From RGIG7378 sp045588325 (GTDB lineage Bacteria > Bacillota > Clostridia > RGIG7378), in assembly GCA_045588325.1 (NCBI GenBank), contig JAZNEA010000024.1, positions 1 to 23,569 of the forward strand: 23,569 bases of DNA, in the 5' to 3' direction. This document shows, one piece after another, positions 1 through 7,002 of the stretch. Both the position numbers and the translations under genes were made by a program. Each line of letters opens with the position of its first letter. Position 1 is the first letter of the stretch. The notes under the pieces are model-generated. The model saw only the letters and a list, made by a program, of their open reading frames with translations. It searched no databases and had not been told where the DNA came from.

Positions 1-1
1 T

Positions 2-169
2 TTTGAGGAGGCAGAGGTTACCTTGCTGTGCAAAAAGCTCTTTGTACAGCAACTCGATATAAGCAAAATGCCTGGAGAAGTGCAGGAAAAGTTCTACACA
101 GGCGATTTCCCCCACGACATGTATATTGGAGAGGTTGTGGAAATCAGACAAAATTTAGTTAAGAGATAA
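2..169 (+). CDS. C-terminal end of a flavin-reductase-like protein (partial)
   Basis: An open frame enters from the left edge and stops at TAA 167-169, giving the last 55 residues of a protein. The pattern KKLFVQQLD, then EKFYTGDFPHDMYIGEVVEI, resembles the C-terminal strand region of flavin reductase-like FMN-binding proteins, which often carry a CxKLYxQDL stretch followed by FY...DxHxMYIGEI. These are cytoplasmic split-barrel flavoproteins; the substrate cannot be told from this fragment. The final codons (LVKR, stop) lie inside a heptad repeat that starts near position 157, so the very end of the protein may have been set by repeat insertion. The family call is from memory of the pattern and is moderate. 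Confidence 0.5.
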   Translation, partial: FEEAEVTLLCKKLFVQQLDISKMPGEVQEKFYTGDFPHDMYIGEVVEIRQNLVKR

Positions 170-286
170 GAGTTAAGAGTTAAGAAAGTGGGCTAGTTAA
201 AAGTTAAAAGTGAAGAGTGAAAAGTGAAAAGCTGACTAACTATTCGATAACCAACTTTATTCACTCTTATCTTTTAGCTATTAGCT
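157..286. repeat. Bipolar heptad repeat (AGTKAAR units), copy A
   Basis: Four in-register 7-base units (AGTTAAG, AGATAAG, AGTTAAG, AGTTAAG) fill 157-184. After a 10-base break, five more (AGTTAAA twice, AGTGAAG, AGTGAAA twice) fill 195-229. About 30 bases on, the same unit appears on the opposite strand (TTCACTC 260-266, TTATCTT 267-273), so the element is purine-rich on its left and pyrimidine-rich on its right and could form a long imperfect hairpin. A second copy with the same polarity lies at 11514-11673. No coding potential is seen. It may be a dispersed intergenic element; it is too irregular for a CRISPR array. Confidence 0.7.
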
Positions 287-323
287 TGACCTTAGTTGTT
301 GGCTCAAGTGGACCAAAGGTTGC

Positions 324-352
324 TTGACTCTGTCATGCGCTGTTTGTATAAT
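324..352 (+). promoter_or_regulatory. Sigma-A type promoter for guaB
   Basis: TTGACT (324-329) and TATAAT (347-352) are separated by exactly 17 bases. The predicted start is near 359, giving a leader of about 53 bases with a ribosome site AGGAGA at 399-404. The leader is too short to hold a purine riboswitch. Confidence 0.8.
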
Positions 353-411
353 GAGGGGTAATCTAAATCAAACATAATTGCCACAGGCATTACAAGATAG
401 GAGATTATATC

Positions 412-1917
412 ATGGCATACTATTTTTCTGAGCCCTCTCGTACCTTTAGTGAGTATTTGCTTATCCCCGGATTTTCTTCCAAGGAGTGCATTCCTGCTAA
501 TGTTTCACTCAGGACACCCCTTGTAAAATATAAGTCAGGCGAGGAGTCTGACATTTATCTTAACACTCCCCTGGTTTCCGCCATCATGCAGTCCGTTTCT
601 GATGACAAGATGGCTATTGCCCTTGCTAAGGAGGGCGGTATGTCCTTTATTTATGGTGCACAGACCATTGAGGACGAGGCTGCTATGGTAGCCAGAGTTA
701 AGTCCTACAAGGCAGGTTTTGTACGCAGCGATTCCAATGTCAGACCTGATGACACATTGGCTGACGTTATCGCTATTACAGAGCGCACAGGACACTCCAC
801 AATTGCAGTTACAGAGGATGGACAGCCAAATGGCAAGCTCTGCGGTATTGTTACTAGCCGTGATTACAGAGTTAGCCGCATGTCTCGCGACCTCAAGGTT
901 TCTGAGTTCATGACTCCTGTGGACAAGATGATTACAGCTCGTGAGGGCACATCACTCAAGGTTGCCAACGATATTATTTGGGAACATAAGCTCAATTCTC
1001 TGCCCATCGTGGACGAGAAGGGTTGTTTGGTATCCCTTGTTTTCCGTAAGGACTATTCCGACCACAAGGAGAACCCCTGCGAGTTGCTTGACTCCAGCAA
1101 GCGCTACATGGTAGGTGCTGGTATCAACACAAGAGACTTTGCAGAGAGAGTTCCTGCTTTGGTAGAGGCTGGCGTTGATGTTCTTTGTATCGACTCCTCT
1201 GAGGGATTCACAGAGTGGCAGAAGATCACCATCGATTGGATTCGTGAGCACTATGGCGACACAGTTAAGGTTGGTGCAGGCAACGTTGTAGACAAGGAGG
1301 GCTTCGACTATCTGGTAGCATGCGGAGCGGACTTTGTTAAGGTTGGTATCGGCGGTGGCTCCATCTGCATCACACGTGAGCAGAAGGGTATCGGACGTGG
1401 ACAGGCATCTGCACTTATTGAGGTTGCAGCAGCCAGAGACGAATATTTCCAGAAGACTGGTATTTATGTACCAATCTGTTCTGATGGTGGTATTGTACAT
1501 GACTACCATATGACACTTGCCCTGGCTATGGGTGCAGACTTCCTCATGATGGGCAGATACTTTGCCAGATTTGATGAGTCCCCTACAGCTAAGCTCATGG
1601 TTAACGGCACATACGTTAAGGAGTACTGGGGCGAGGGTAGCAACCGTGCTCGCAACTGGCAGAGATACGACATGGGTGGCGATAAGAAGCTCAGCTTTGA
1701 GGAGGGCGTAGATTCCTACGTTCCCTACGCAGGTAGCCTCCATGACAACCTGGGCAGATCCATGGCTAAGGTTCGCTCTACAATGTGCAACTGCGGCGTG
1801 CTTAATATTCCCGATTTGCAGAAGAACGCCAAGATGACTCTGGTTTCCGCCACATCTATCGTAGAGGGTGGTTATCATGATGTTACTCTCAAGGACAAAG
1901 AGGCTACCAACAGGTAG
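412..1917 (+). CDS. guaB: IMP dehydrogenase, variant long type with CBS pair
   Basis: Cytoplasmic enzyme oxidising IMP to XMP with NAD, the committed step to GMP. The 501 residues hold an N-terminal barrel segment, a CBS-pair region at about 95-215 (with FMTPV), then the rest of the barrel. The active-site loop GGGSICITR puts the catalytic cysteine at residue 319. The flap ends in an Arg-Tyr pair (R418-Y419 in NWQRYD), the dyad that activates water in IMP dehydrogenases. Some blocks differ from the usual bacterial enzyme: DSSEGFTEWQ, GRYFARFDESPT in place of the usual EAPG region, and EYWGEGSNRARN in place of YRGMGS. This matches a longer IMPDH class I recall from clostridia and some protists. 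A CBS-containing GMP reductase is the main alternative; the Arg-Tyr dyad favours IMPDH. ATG 412 follows a clear AGGAGA and a strong promoter. Confidence 0.88.
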   Translation: MAYYFSEPSRTFSEYLLIPGFSSKECIPANVSLRTPLVKYKSGEESDIYLNTPLVSAIMQSVSDDKMAIALAKEGGMSFIYGAQTIEDEAAMVARVKSYKAGFVRSDSNVRPDDTLADVIAITERTGHSTIAVTEDGQPNGKLCGIVTSRDYRVSRMSRDLKVSEFMTPVDKMITAREGTSLKVANDIIWEHKLNSLPIVDEKGCLVSLVFRKDYSDHKENPCELLDSSKRYMVGAGINTRDFAERVPALVEAGVDVLCIDSSEGFTEWQKITIDWIREHYGDTVKVGAGNVVDKEGFDYLVACGADFVKVGIGGGSICITREQKGIGRGQASALIEVAAARDEYFQKTGIYVPICSDGGIVHDYHMTLALAMGADFLMMGRYFARFDESPTAKLMVNGTYVKEYWGEGSNRARNWQRYDMGGDKKLSFEEGVDSYVPYAGSLHDNLGRSMAKVRSTMCNCGVLNIPDLQKNAKMTLVSATSIVEGGYHDVTLKDKEATNR

Positions 1918-1922
1918 TAACC

Positions 1923-2780
1923 ATGTCCATTAAGGTTCAGAATTTATCATATACTTACCAACAGGATACCCCTTTCCAGAAGGAGGCCCTCTATGACCTT
2001 ACTTTTGAGATTCCGGATGGAGAGATAACAGCCATTATGGGACATACGGGCTCAGGCAAATCCACCCTGGCCCAGCATTTTAATGGGCTACTCCTTCCGA
2101 CCACGGGCGCCTGCATCGTCAATGATGTCGAGGTGAACAGCAAGACGCTCAAACAGGTGCGTCAGCAGGTAGGTATGATCTTCCAGTACCCAGAATACCA
2201 GCTATTTGACGAGACCGTACTCAAGGACATTGCGTACGGTATCTTGTTGCGTGGAGTAGATCCGGTGGATGCAGCAGCCAGGGCCAGAGAGGCTATGAAG
2301 TTAGTGGGCCTTGACCCAGACACGTTGGGAGATAGGTCTCCCTTTGACTTGTCTGGCGGACAAAAGCGCAGGGCAGCTATTGCAGGCGTGCTGGTTATGG
2401 AGCCTAACATACTGGTCATGGACGAACCAGCGGCTGGCCTTGACCCGGAGGGCAGGAGAGAGATTCTTAACCTGGTCAAAAAACTCAACGAAGAAAAAGG
2501 AATTACTGTAATAATTGTGTCCCATTCTGTAGAGGATATGGCTGAGTTGGCCCATAATATTCTCGTGCTCAATAGGGGCAAACTCCACGCTTTTGGCAAG
2601 CCTGCGGACATTCTCACAAATGCGCAGCTGCTGGAGGAGGCAGGGTTAGAGCTACCTGTCCCCACAGTGTTTATGCAAGCACTGGCAAAGAGATTGCCTG
2701 GGCTGAATACATCTGCATATACCGTGGATGGTGTAGTGGAGGCCATTGTGAGGTATAGGAGAGGAGAGTGCCATGAATAG
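1923..2780 (+). CDS. ecfA2: ECF transporter ATPase, EcfA2 type
   Basis: ATPase subunit of an energy-coupling factor importer, which powers uptake of vitamins or similar micronutrients through separate S components. Visible motifs are Walker A GHTGSGKST (residues 40-48), Q-loop FQYPEYQLF (87-95), signature LSGGQKRR (143-150), Walker B ILVMDEP (163-169) with the catalytic Glu, and the switch His in VSHS (H201). The FQYPEYQLFDETVLKDIAYG block is typical of EcfA2 rather than EcfA1. The length of 285 is normal. It starts 5 bases after guaB, its ribosome site AGGTAG overlapping the guaB stop codon, and it overlaps ecfT by 8 bases. Its usual partner EcfA1 is not next to it, so that subunit must be encoded elsewhere if the complex is a heterodimer. 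Expected at the inner face of the membrane. Confidence 0.92.
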   Translation: MSIKVQNLSYTYQQDTPFQKEALYDLTFEIPDGEITAIMGHTGSGKSTLAQHFNGLLLPTTGACIVNDVEVNSKTLKQVRQQVGMIFQYPEYQLFDETVLKDIAYGILLRGVDPVDAAARAREAMKLVGLDPDTLGDRSPFDLSGGQKRRAAIAGVLVMEPNILVMDEPAAGLDPEGRREILNLVKKLNEEKGITVIIVSHSVEDMAELAHNILVLNRGKLHAFGKPADILTNAQLLEEAGLELPVPTVFMQALAKRLPGLNTSAYTVDGVVEAIVRYRRGECHE

Positions 2781-3573
2781 CATCACAATCGGCCAATATG
2801 TGCCAGGCAACTCTATTCTCCATAGGACAGACCCCAGGACCAAACTAATAGCTACCATTTTGTATATGGTAATGGTATTTGTTTCCGATGGCCCCGTGGG
2901 ACTAGCACTGTCGGCAGTTCTGCTGGTGGTATCAGTCTCTGCATCCGGAGTGGGATGGAAGTTGGTAGTCCGTAGCGTCAGATCCATTCTCATAGTCGTT
3001 ATATTCACATCCATAATTAACTTGTTGGCGGTTCGCACAGGTACCGTGCTTGTGCAGTTCTGGATTATTACCATAACCACGGGAGGCGTGTTTAACACTT
3101 TGCGCCTCGTAATCAGGCTGTTCTTGCTTATTATGGGAGTGTCCCTGTTGACTTTTACAACCACACCTATCAGCCTAACTGATGGTATCGAAACCATGTT
3201 TAGACCGTTAAATAGAATCCATGTGCCGGTACATGATATTGCCATGATGATGACTATTGCTATAAGATTTGTTCCACCACTCATGGAGGAGGCAAGTCGA
3301 ATAACAAGAGCACAGGCATCCAGAGGCGCGGATTACAGCACAGGAGGTCTCATGGCAAGGGTGAAGGGGTTCTTTCCCATTCTGTTGCCTATGATTGTGG
3401 GAGCATTCACCAGGGCAGACCAGTTGGCAGATGCAATGGAGTCCCGATGCTACAGAGGCGGAGAGGGGCGCACCAAGTTTAACAAACTGGCATTCACCAG
3501 AGCCGACGGAATGGTGGCGCTCATTCTATGCATATATACTACCGCTATGATTTTGGCTAAAATATACCTGTAA
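2773..3573 (+). CDS. ecfT: ECF transporter transmembrane subunit EcfT
   Basis: Integral membrane scaffold that couples the two ATPases of an ECF importer to the substrate-binding S component. The 266-residue protein has several hydrophobic segments (about 25-60, 70-88, 93-130). Two coupling motifs follow: ASRGA (182-186) and SRCYRGG (224-230), corresponding to the Ala-Arg-Gly-type motifs on the coupling helices that dock in the ATPase grooves. The start ATG lies within the last codons of ecfA2, with GGAGAGGAGAG just before it, so translation is probably coupled. No S component is adjacent; this suits a shared group II ECF module serving S components made elsewhere. Confidence 0.9.
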   Translation: MNSITIGQYVPGNSILHRTDPRTKLIATILYMVMVFVSDGPVGLALSAVLLVVSVSASGVGWKLVVRSVRSILIVVIFTSIINLLAVRTGTVLVQFWIITITTGGVFNTLRLVIRLFLLIMGVSLLTFTTTPISLTDGIETMFRPLNRIHVPVHDIAMMMTIAIRFVPPLMEEASRITRAQASRGADYSTGGLMARVKGFFPILLPMIVGAFTRADQLADAMESRCYRGGEGRTKFNKLAFTRADGMVALILCIYTTAMILAKIYL

Positions 3574-3593
3574 CACAGATTAGAGGGGACAAA

Positions 3594-4589
3594 ATGGCAG
3601 CAAACAAGAGAAAAAAATATATACCAGTTAATAAGAAGAGGAGAAACCTCATCGTTGCTCTGAGCGTACTGGCAGGGCTTTTGCTGATTGGTGCGGTGTG
3701 GGCATTTGTGGCCAACTACGACCCCTCACCAGTAAAGGCAGGGCATTACGATGACACCATCGTGGCGACGATAAAATACACTGACGAAAAGGGCGTTGAA
3801 TACACCCGTGAGGTCACATACGCTGAGATCCGGTATTACGTCAAAGAGCGCAAACTCTCCCCCACTCAGGCATTGGAGGCAGTGCAGACAGATTGGGTGC
3901 CAGAGGTTATGGCCGAGATGTACAAGATAGGACTGACAGTCGAAGATATCCAGAAAATGGATCAGGAGCTGGAGGAGTACAAGGGTATCATGGGACTCCA
4001 ATCCTATGAGGGAGTATTGGCCAGCCAGTATATGACAGTACAACTCCATTCCAGATTTTTGGAACTAAAGTATCTGACATCCAGGATTCGTATGGAGCTG
4101 ACAGAGGAGAAGGATTCGCCCCTTATTACAGGAGCGGACAGACAGACTATTATGGACTTTTTGTCTAAAAAATTCTATGCAGCCCGTCACATCTACATCC
4201 CAGAAGGAGAGGGAGCAGAGGCACTGATTCAGCAGGCCTACAACAAGCTGACATCCGGAACAACCTTTGAGGATGTTCTGAAGGAGTACAATAAAGATAC
4301 GGCTATGACAGCAAAGGGCATTATCTTTGTGGAGGATGCCATGACAGAGGACTATTTTGCAGAGGTCCAGGACCTTGCACAGGGGGAACTGTCAGGGGTG
4401 TTGAAGCTCTCTAAGGGGTATTTCATCGTGGAAAGACTTAATCCTCAGCCTCTTTTGGAGGAGAACTTCCAGGAGGCAGCCCTTACCTACGCAGTTGACT
4501 GTTATCACCACATTTTCGCAGATATTCAGTGTGAGATAGAGTCCGTCAAGGAGCCAGTATTTTATAAAATTGACAGTTCCATTAGGTAA
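3594..4589 (+). CDS. Membrane-anchored parvulin-type peptidyl-prolyl isomerase
   Basis: A foldase of the PrsA/PpiC type that probably helps exported proteins fold on the outer face of the membrane. The basic N-terminus is followed by one hydrophobic anchor (about residues 19-41) without a lipobox cysteine, so this is a membrane-anchored rather than lipidated form. A helical SurA-like region spans about 70-190. The parvulin domain runs about 195-285, with AARHIYIPEG, a TTFEDVLKEY helix, LAQGELSGVL and GYFIVERL in the usual order. Length 331. It sits 20 bases after ecfT and 15 bases before mreB, so it belongs to the same run. Its wall-gene neighbours suggest that penicillin-binding proteins could be clients, which is inference. 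Confidence 0.8.
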   Translation: MAANKRKKYIPVNKKRRNLIVALSVLAGLLLIGAVWAFVANYDPSPVKAGHYDDTIVATIKYTDEKGVEYTREVTYAEIRYYVKERKLSPTQALEAVQTDWVPEVMAEMYKIGLTVEDIQKMDQELEEYKGIMGLQSYEGVLASQYMTVQLHSRFLELKYLTSRIRMELTEEKDSPLITGADRQTIMDFLSKKFYAARHIYIPEGEGAEALIQQAYNKLTSGTTFEDVLKEYNKDTAMTAKGIIFVEDAMTEDYFAEVQDLAQGELSGVLKLSKGYFIVERLNPQPLLEENFQEAALTYAVDCYHHIFADIQCEIESVKEPVFYKIDSSIR

Positions 4590-4604
4590 TAATAGAATTA
4601 AATC

Positions 4605-5642
4605 ATGTTTGATATATTTCGCAGGCTAAATAATCGTATAGGGTTAGACATAGGTGCCACCACCATTCGCATTTACAGCTACGGCAGGGACGAGATCATC
4701 TCGGAGCCCAGTGTTGTTGTGTATAACAAAAAGCGCAAGGTCGTTGCAGCCGGCACTGAGGCAGAGGACATGGTTGGCAGGACTCCCAGGGGCATCACTG
4801 CTATGCGCCCTGTTAAGAATGGCTTGGCAGCAGATCCTCAGGCACTGACAGACTTGTTGGTCAGCATATTGGATAGGAATCACATCACCAGAGCGGGTAT
4901 TTTTAAGCTTAAGATTGACGTCTGTGCCCTATATGGCCTTGATGATATCGAGCAGACCAACATTATGAAGGCTGTTCTCAGCGTTGGTAATGTGAGGGCC
5001 ACCATTGTTGATAAGACGCTAGCTGCCGCATTCCACGAGGGATATGATGGACACGCATGGGATTCCATGATGATTGTCAACATCGGCAAGGACACGTCTG
5101 AGGCCGCTGTTTTGTCATATGGAGGAGTAGTCTCCTACAAGCATATCAACATAGGTAGTGGAGACATTGATCAGGCCATAATCAACCACGTTCGTCGTCG
5201 ATATGGTATGTTGATTTCTGCTCCCACAGCAGAGCAGATTAAAATTACTCTTGGCAATGCCTGTGGCAGCAGTGATAACGACTCCATGTTTATGTTCAAG
5301 GCAGTGGATCTGGCCTCCGGTATGCCACGAGATATGTCCGTTACAGCAGGCGAGATTCAGCCATGTATTGACGAGGTTGTTAAGAAAATCATCGGCATGG
5401 TGGACATCGTTAAGCAAAAGACACCCTACGAGTTATTGGCAGGCATCTACGAAAAAGGCCTGACTTTGGCAGGTGGAGGATCCAAGCTTAAAGGTCTGGA
5501 GAACATCATCTCCGTCCAGACTGGCATCAAGGCCAGATTGTCAAAGGAACCAGAGAACGGAACGGTTCTGGGAGCTATAGCAGCAGGACAGTTTATGTTC
5601 CAGAGAAGTAATATTAAGAGGATTAGCGGGAGAGACAAATGA
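4605..5642 (+). CDS. mreB: MreB-like actin homologue with altered nucleotide site
   Basis: A bacterial actin expected to form membrane filaments that guide lateral wall synthesis. The order of actin-fold motifs is intact: phosphate-1 loop GLDIGATT (13-20), GRTPRGITAMRP (58-69), phosphate-2 region NIGKDTSE (159-166), RRRYGML...TAEQIK, and adenosine motif AGGGSKLKGL. Several normally invariant residues differ. The IEEP block, with the catalytic Glu, reads VDKT (135-138), and DIGGGTTE reads NIGKDTSE. These changes suggest weak or altered ATP hydrolysis. Genes mreC, mreD and a class B penicillin-binding protein follow directly, which supports the identity. No good ribosome site precedes ATG 4605; only AGGT lies 17 or more bases upstream, so expression may depend on upstream translation. 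Length 345 is normal. Confidence 0.85.
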   Translation: MFDIFRRLNNRIGLDIGATTIRIYSYGRDEIISEPSVVVYNKKRKVVAAGTEAEDMVGRTPRGITAMRPVKNGLAADPQALTDLLVSILDRNHITRAGIFKLKIDVCALYGLDDIEQTNIMKAVLSVGNVRATIVDKTLAAAFHEGYDGHAWDSMMIVNIGKDTSEAAVLSYGGVVSYKHINIGSGDIDQAIINHVRRRYGMLISAPTAEQIKITLGNACGSSDNDSMFMFKAVDLASGMPRDMSVTAGEIQPCIDEVVKKIIGMVDIVKQKTPYELLAGIYEKGLTLAGGGSKLKGLENIISVQTGIKARLSKEPENGTVLGAIAAGQFMFQRSNIKRISGRDK

Positions 5643-6487
5643 GACAGTACGTGCGCAAAATCCTTCCGATTTTTGCAATAACAATGTTTATATGTGCTGC
5701 AACGTTCTTCCTGTTTTATATAGCAGATGGAGTTCGCATGGCATCCCGCAACGCGGTGCAGACCTTGATATCGCCTGGACAAACTGTGGTGACTAAGGCC
5801 TTTGATGGCGTGGATAATTTTATTCAGAATATCCGCGACAATCAGGCGCTCAGGCAAGAATTGGAACAGACAAAGCAGCAGCTGGCACAGTATCAGGAAC
5901 TGGTAAGAAAGTATCAGCACTATGCTGACAGGAACGAGGAACTTAGCAAGTTGCTCAACATAACTGAGGAGTATGGCGATTACGAATACGTTCACGCAAC
6001 GGTTATAGCTAAGAGCCCCGGCATTTTCTTCTATCAGTTTACTGTCAATAAAGGGAGCCTGGATGGTATTTCTGTAAATGATACCGTAATTAATGGCGAC
6101 GGCTTAATTGGTCGTGTATCAGAGGTTTCGCTGAATAGCGCCACAATTTCTACATTGTTGGACGAGAGCACCTATGTCAGTTCAGTCATGACTGCCAGCC
6201 GAGATATGGTCATGGTCTATGGTGACTACCAGGTAAAGACTGAGGGCAAGCTTATGATGGAATACATTCCATCCTCCACAAACATCAAGGTCGGAGAGGC
6301 CGTTGAGACTTCAGGCATTGGTGGAATCTACCCCGGCGGACTTATAATAGGAACGGTAGATGCATTTGTGCAGGAGGGCAGTGGCATAGAGCAGTACGCC
6401 CTGATCAGGCCAACGGTTGATTTTAGTAAGCTGGAGACTGTCATGATACTTAAGACTTCCCAGACAGGAGGTCAGGCAGATGAATAA
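5639..6487 (+). CDS. mreC: Rod shape-determining protein MreC
   Basis: Bitopic membrane protein that links MreB filaments to the wall synthases. There is one N-terminal membrane segment (about residues 9-29), then a coiled coil rich in Gln and Glu (about 65-105), then the extracytoplasmic beta-domain. Typical MreC blocks there are FTVNKGSLDGISVNDTV, GDGLIGRV, TISTLLDES and GIGGIYPGGLIIGTV. Length 282 is normal. The start codon overlaps the mreB stop (ATGA, 5639-5642) with GGGAGAG before it, and the end overlaps mreD by 8 bases, so the trio is likely translated in a coupled way. Confidence 0.93.
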   Translation: MRQYVRKILPIFAITMFICAATFFLFYIADGVRMASRNAVQTLISPGQTVVTKAFDGVDNFIQNIRDNQALRQELEQTKQQLAQYQELVRKYQHYADRNEELSKLLNITEEYGDYEYVHATVIAKSPGIFFYQFTVNKGSLDGISVNDTVINGDGLIGRVSEVSLNSATISTLLDESTYVSSVMTASRDMVMVYGDYQVKTEGKLMMEYIPSSTNIKVGEAVETSGIGGIYPGGLIIGTVDAFVQEGSGIEQYALIRPTVDFSKLETVMILKTSQTGGQADE

Positions 6488-7001
6488 GGTTATCAAGGCT
6501 GTATTATATGCAGCATCATTGTATTTGTGCTTAGTAATGCAGACCACACTGACGGGTTATATTGCAATAGATGGCGTGACACCGGACTTTTTGTTGTTGT
6601 TTACACTGTGCATTGCATTCGAAGTTGAGGGGGTCAGCATTGTTATGGCTGCCATCAATGGCTTTTGTATGGACATGCTGTCCATTCACAATATCAACGG
6701 ATTGTATATGCTCATGTACCCCTGTCTGGCATTCATGATGGACATTTTCCGCAAGGGAGCCCAGGGCATATGGAAGTATATGTGGCTGGCGATGGGTATT
6801 TTGGCAGGGTCACTGATTTCGGACACCTTGTCGTGTGCCTTTGTCGTCGACGGTATTTCCCAGTTCCTTGATATGATAACGGGACAGGTCCTGCCCAGAA
6901 CAGCATACAATATGGCTTTGGCAGCACCCTATCTGCTGGTTCGCACCATAATCGTGGGAGTACAGGATAACCGCCGCAAGAGGGCGAAGACGATTTACTG
7001 A
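6480..7001 (+). CDS. mreD: Rod shape-determining protein MreD
   Basis: Polytopic membrane protein of the elongasome. The 173 residues are almost entirely hydrophobic, with about five candidate membrane spans (for example 7-25, 32-60, 65-85, 98-118, 135-158), and GVTPDFLLLF, common in MreD proteins after the first span, is visible. Sequence conservation in this family is low, so the call rests on size, hydrophobicity and position between mreC and a penicillin-binding protein. A strong GGAGGT ribosome site lies inside the end of mreC. Confidence 0.85.
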   Translation: MNKVIKAVLYAASLYLCLVMQTTLTGYIAIDGVTPDFLLLFTLCIAFEVEGVSIVMAAINGFCMDMLSIHNINGLYMLMYPCLAFMMDIFRKGAQGIWKYMWLAMGILAGSLISDTLSCAFVVDGISQFLDMITGQVLPRTAYNMALAAPYLLVRTIIVGVQDNRRKRAKTIY

Positions 7002-7002
7002 T

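Noticed and set aside
157..286. CRISPR array
   Set aside because: Units are only 7 bases long, back-to-back without spacers, and no cas genes are present.
359..411. Purine riboswitch before guaB
   Set aside because: The leader after the predicted start is about 53 bases and lacks a three-way junction; it is too short for the class.
952..1878. Long antisense open frame (308 codons) inside guaB
   Set aside because: The strongly biased codon use of guaB keeps the antisense frame free of stops. The antisense protein is Cys/His/Leu-rich with no motif, and no ribosome site precedes it.
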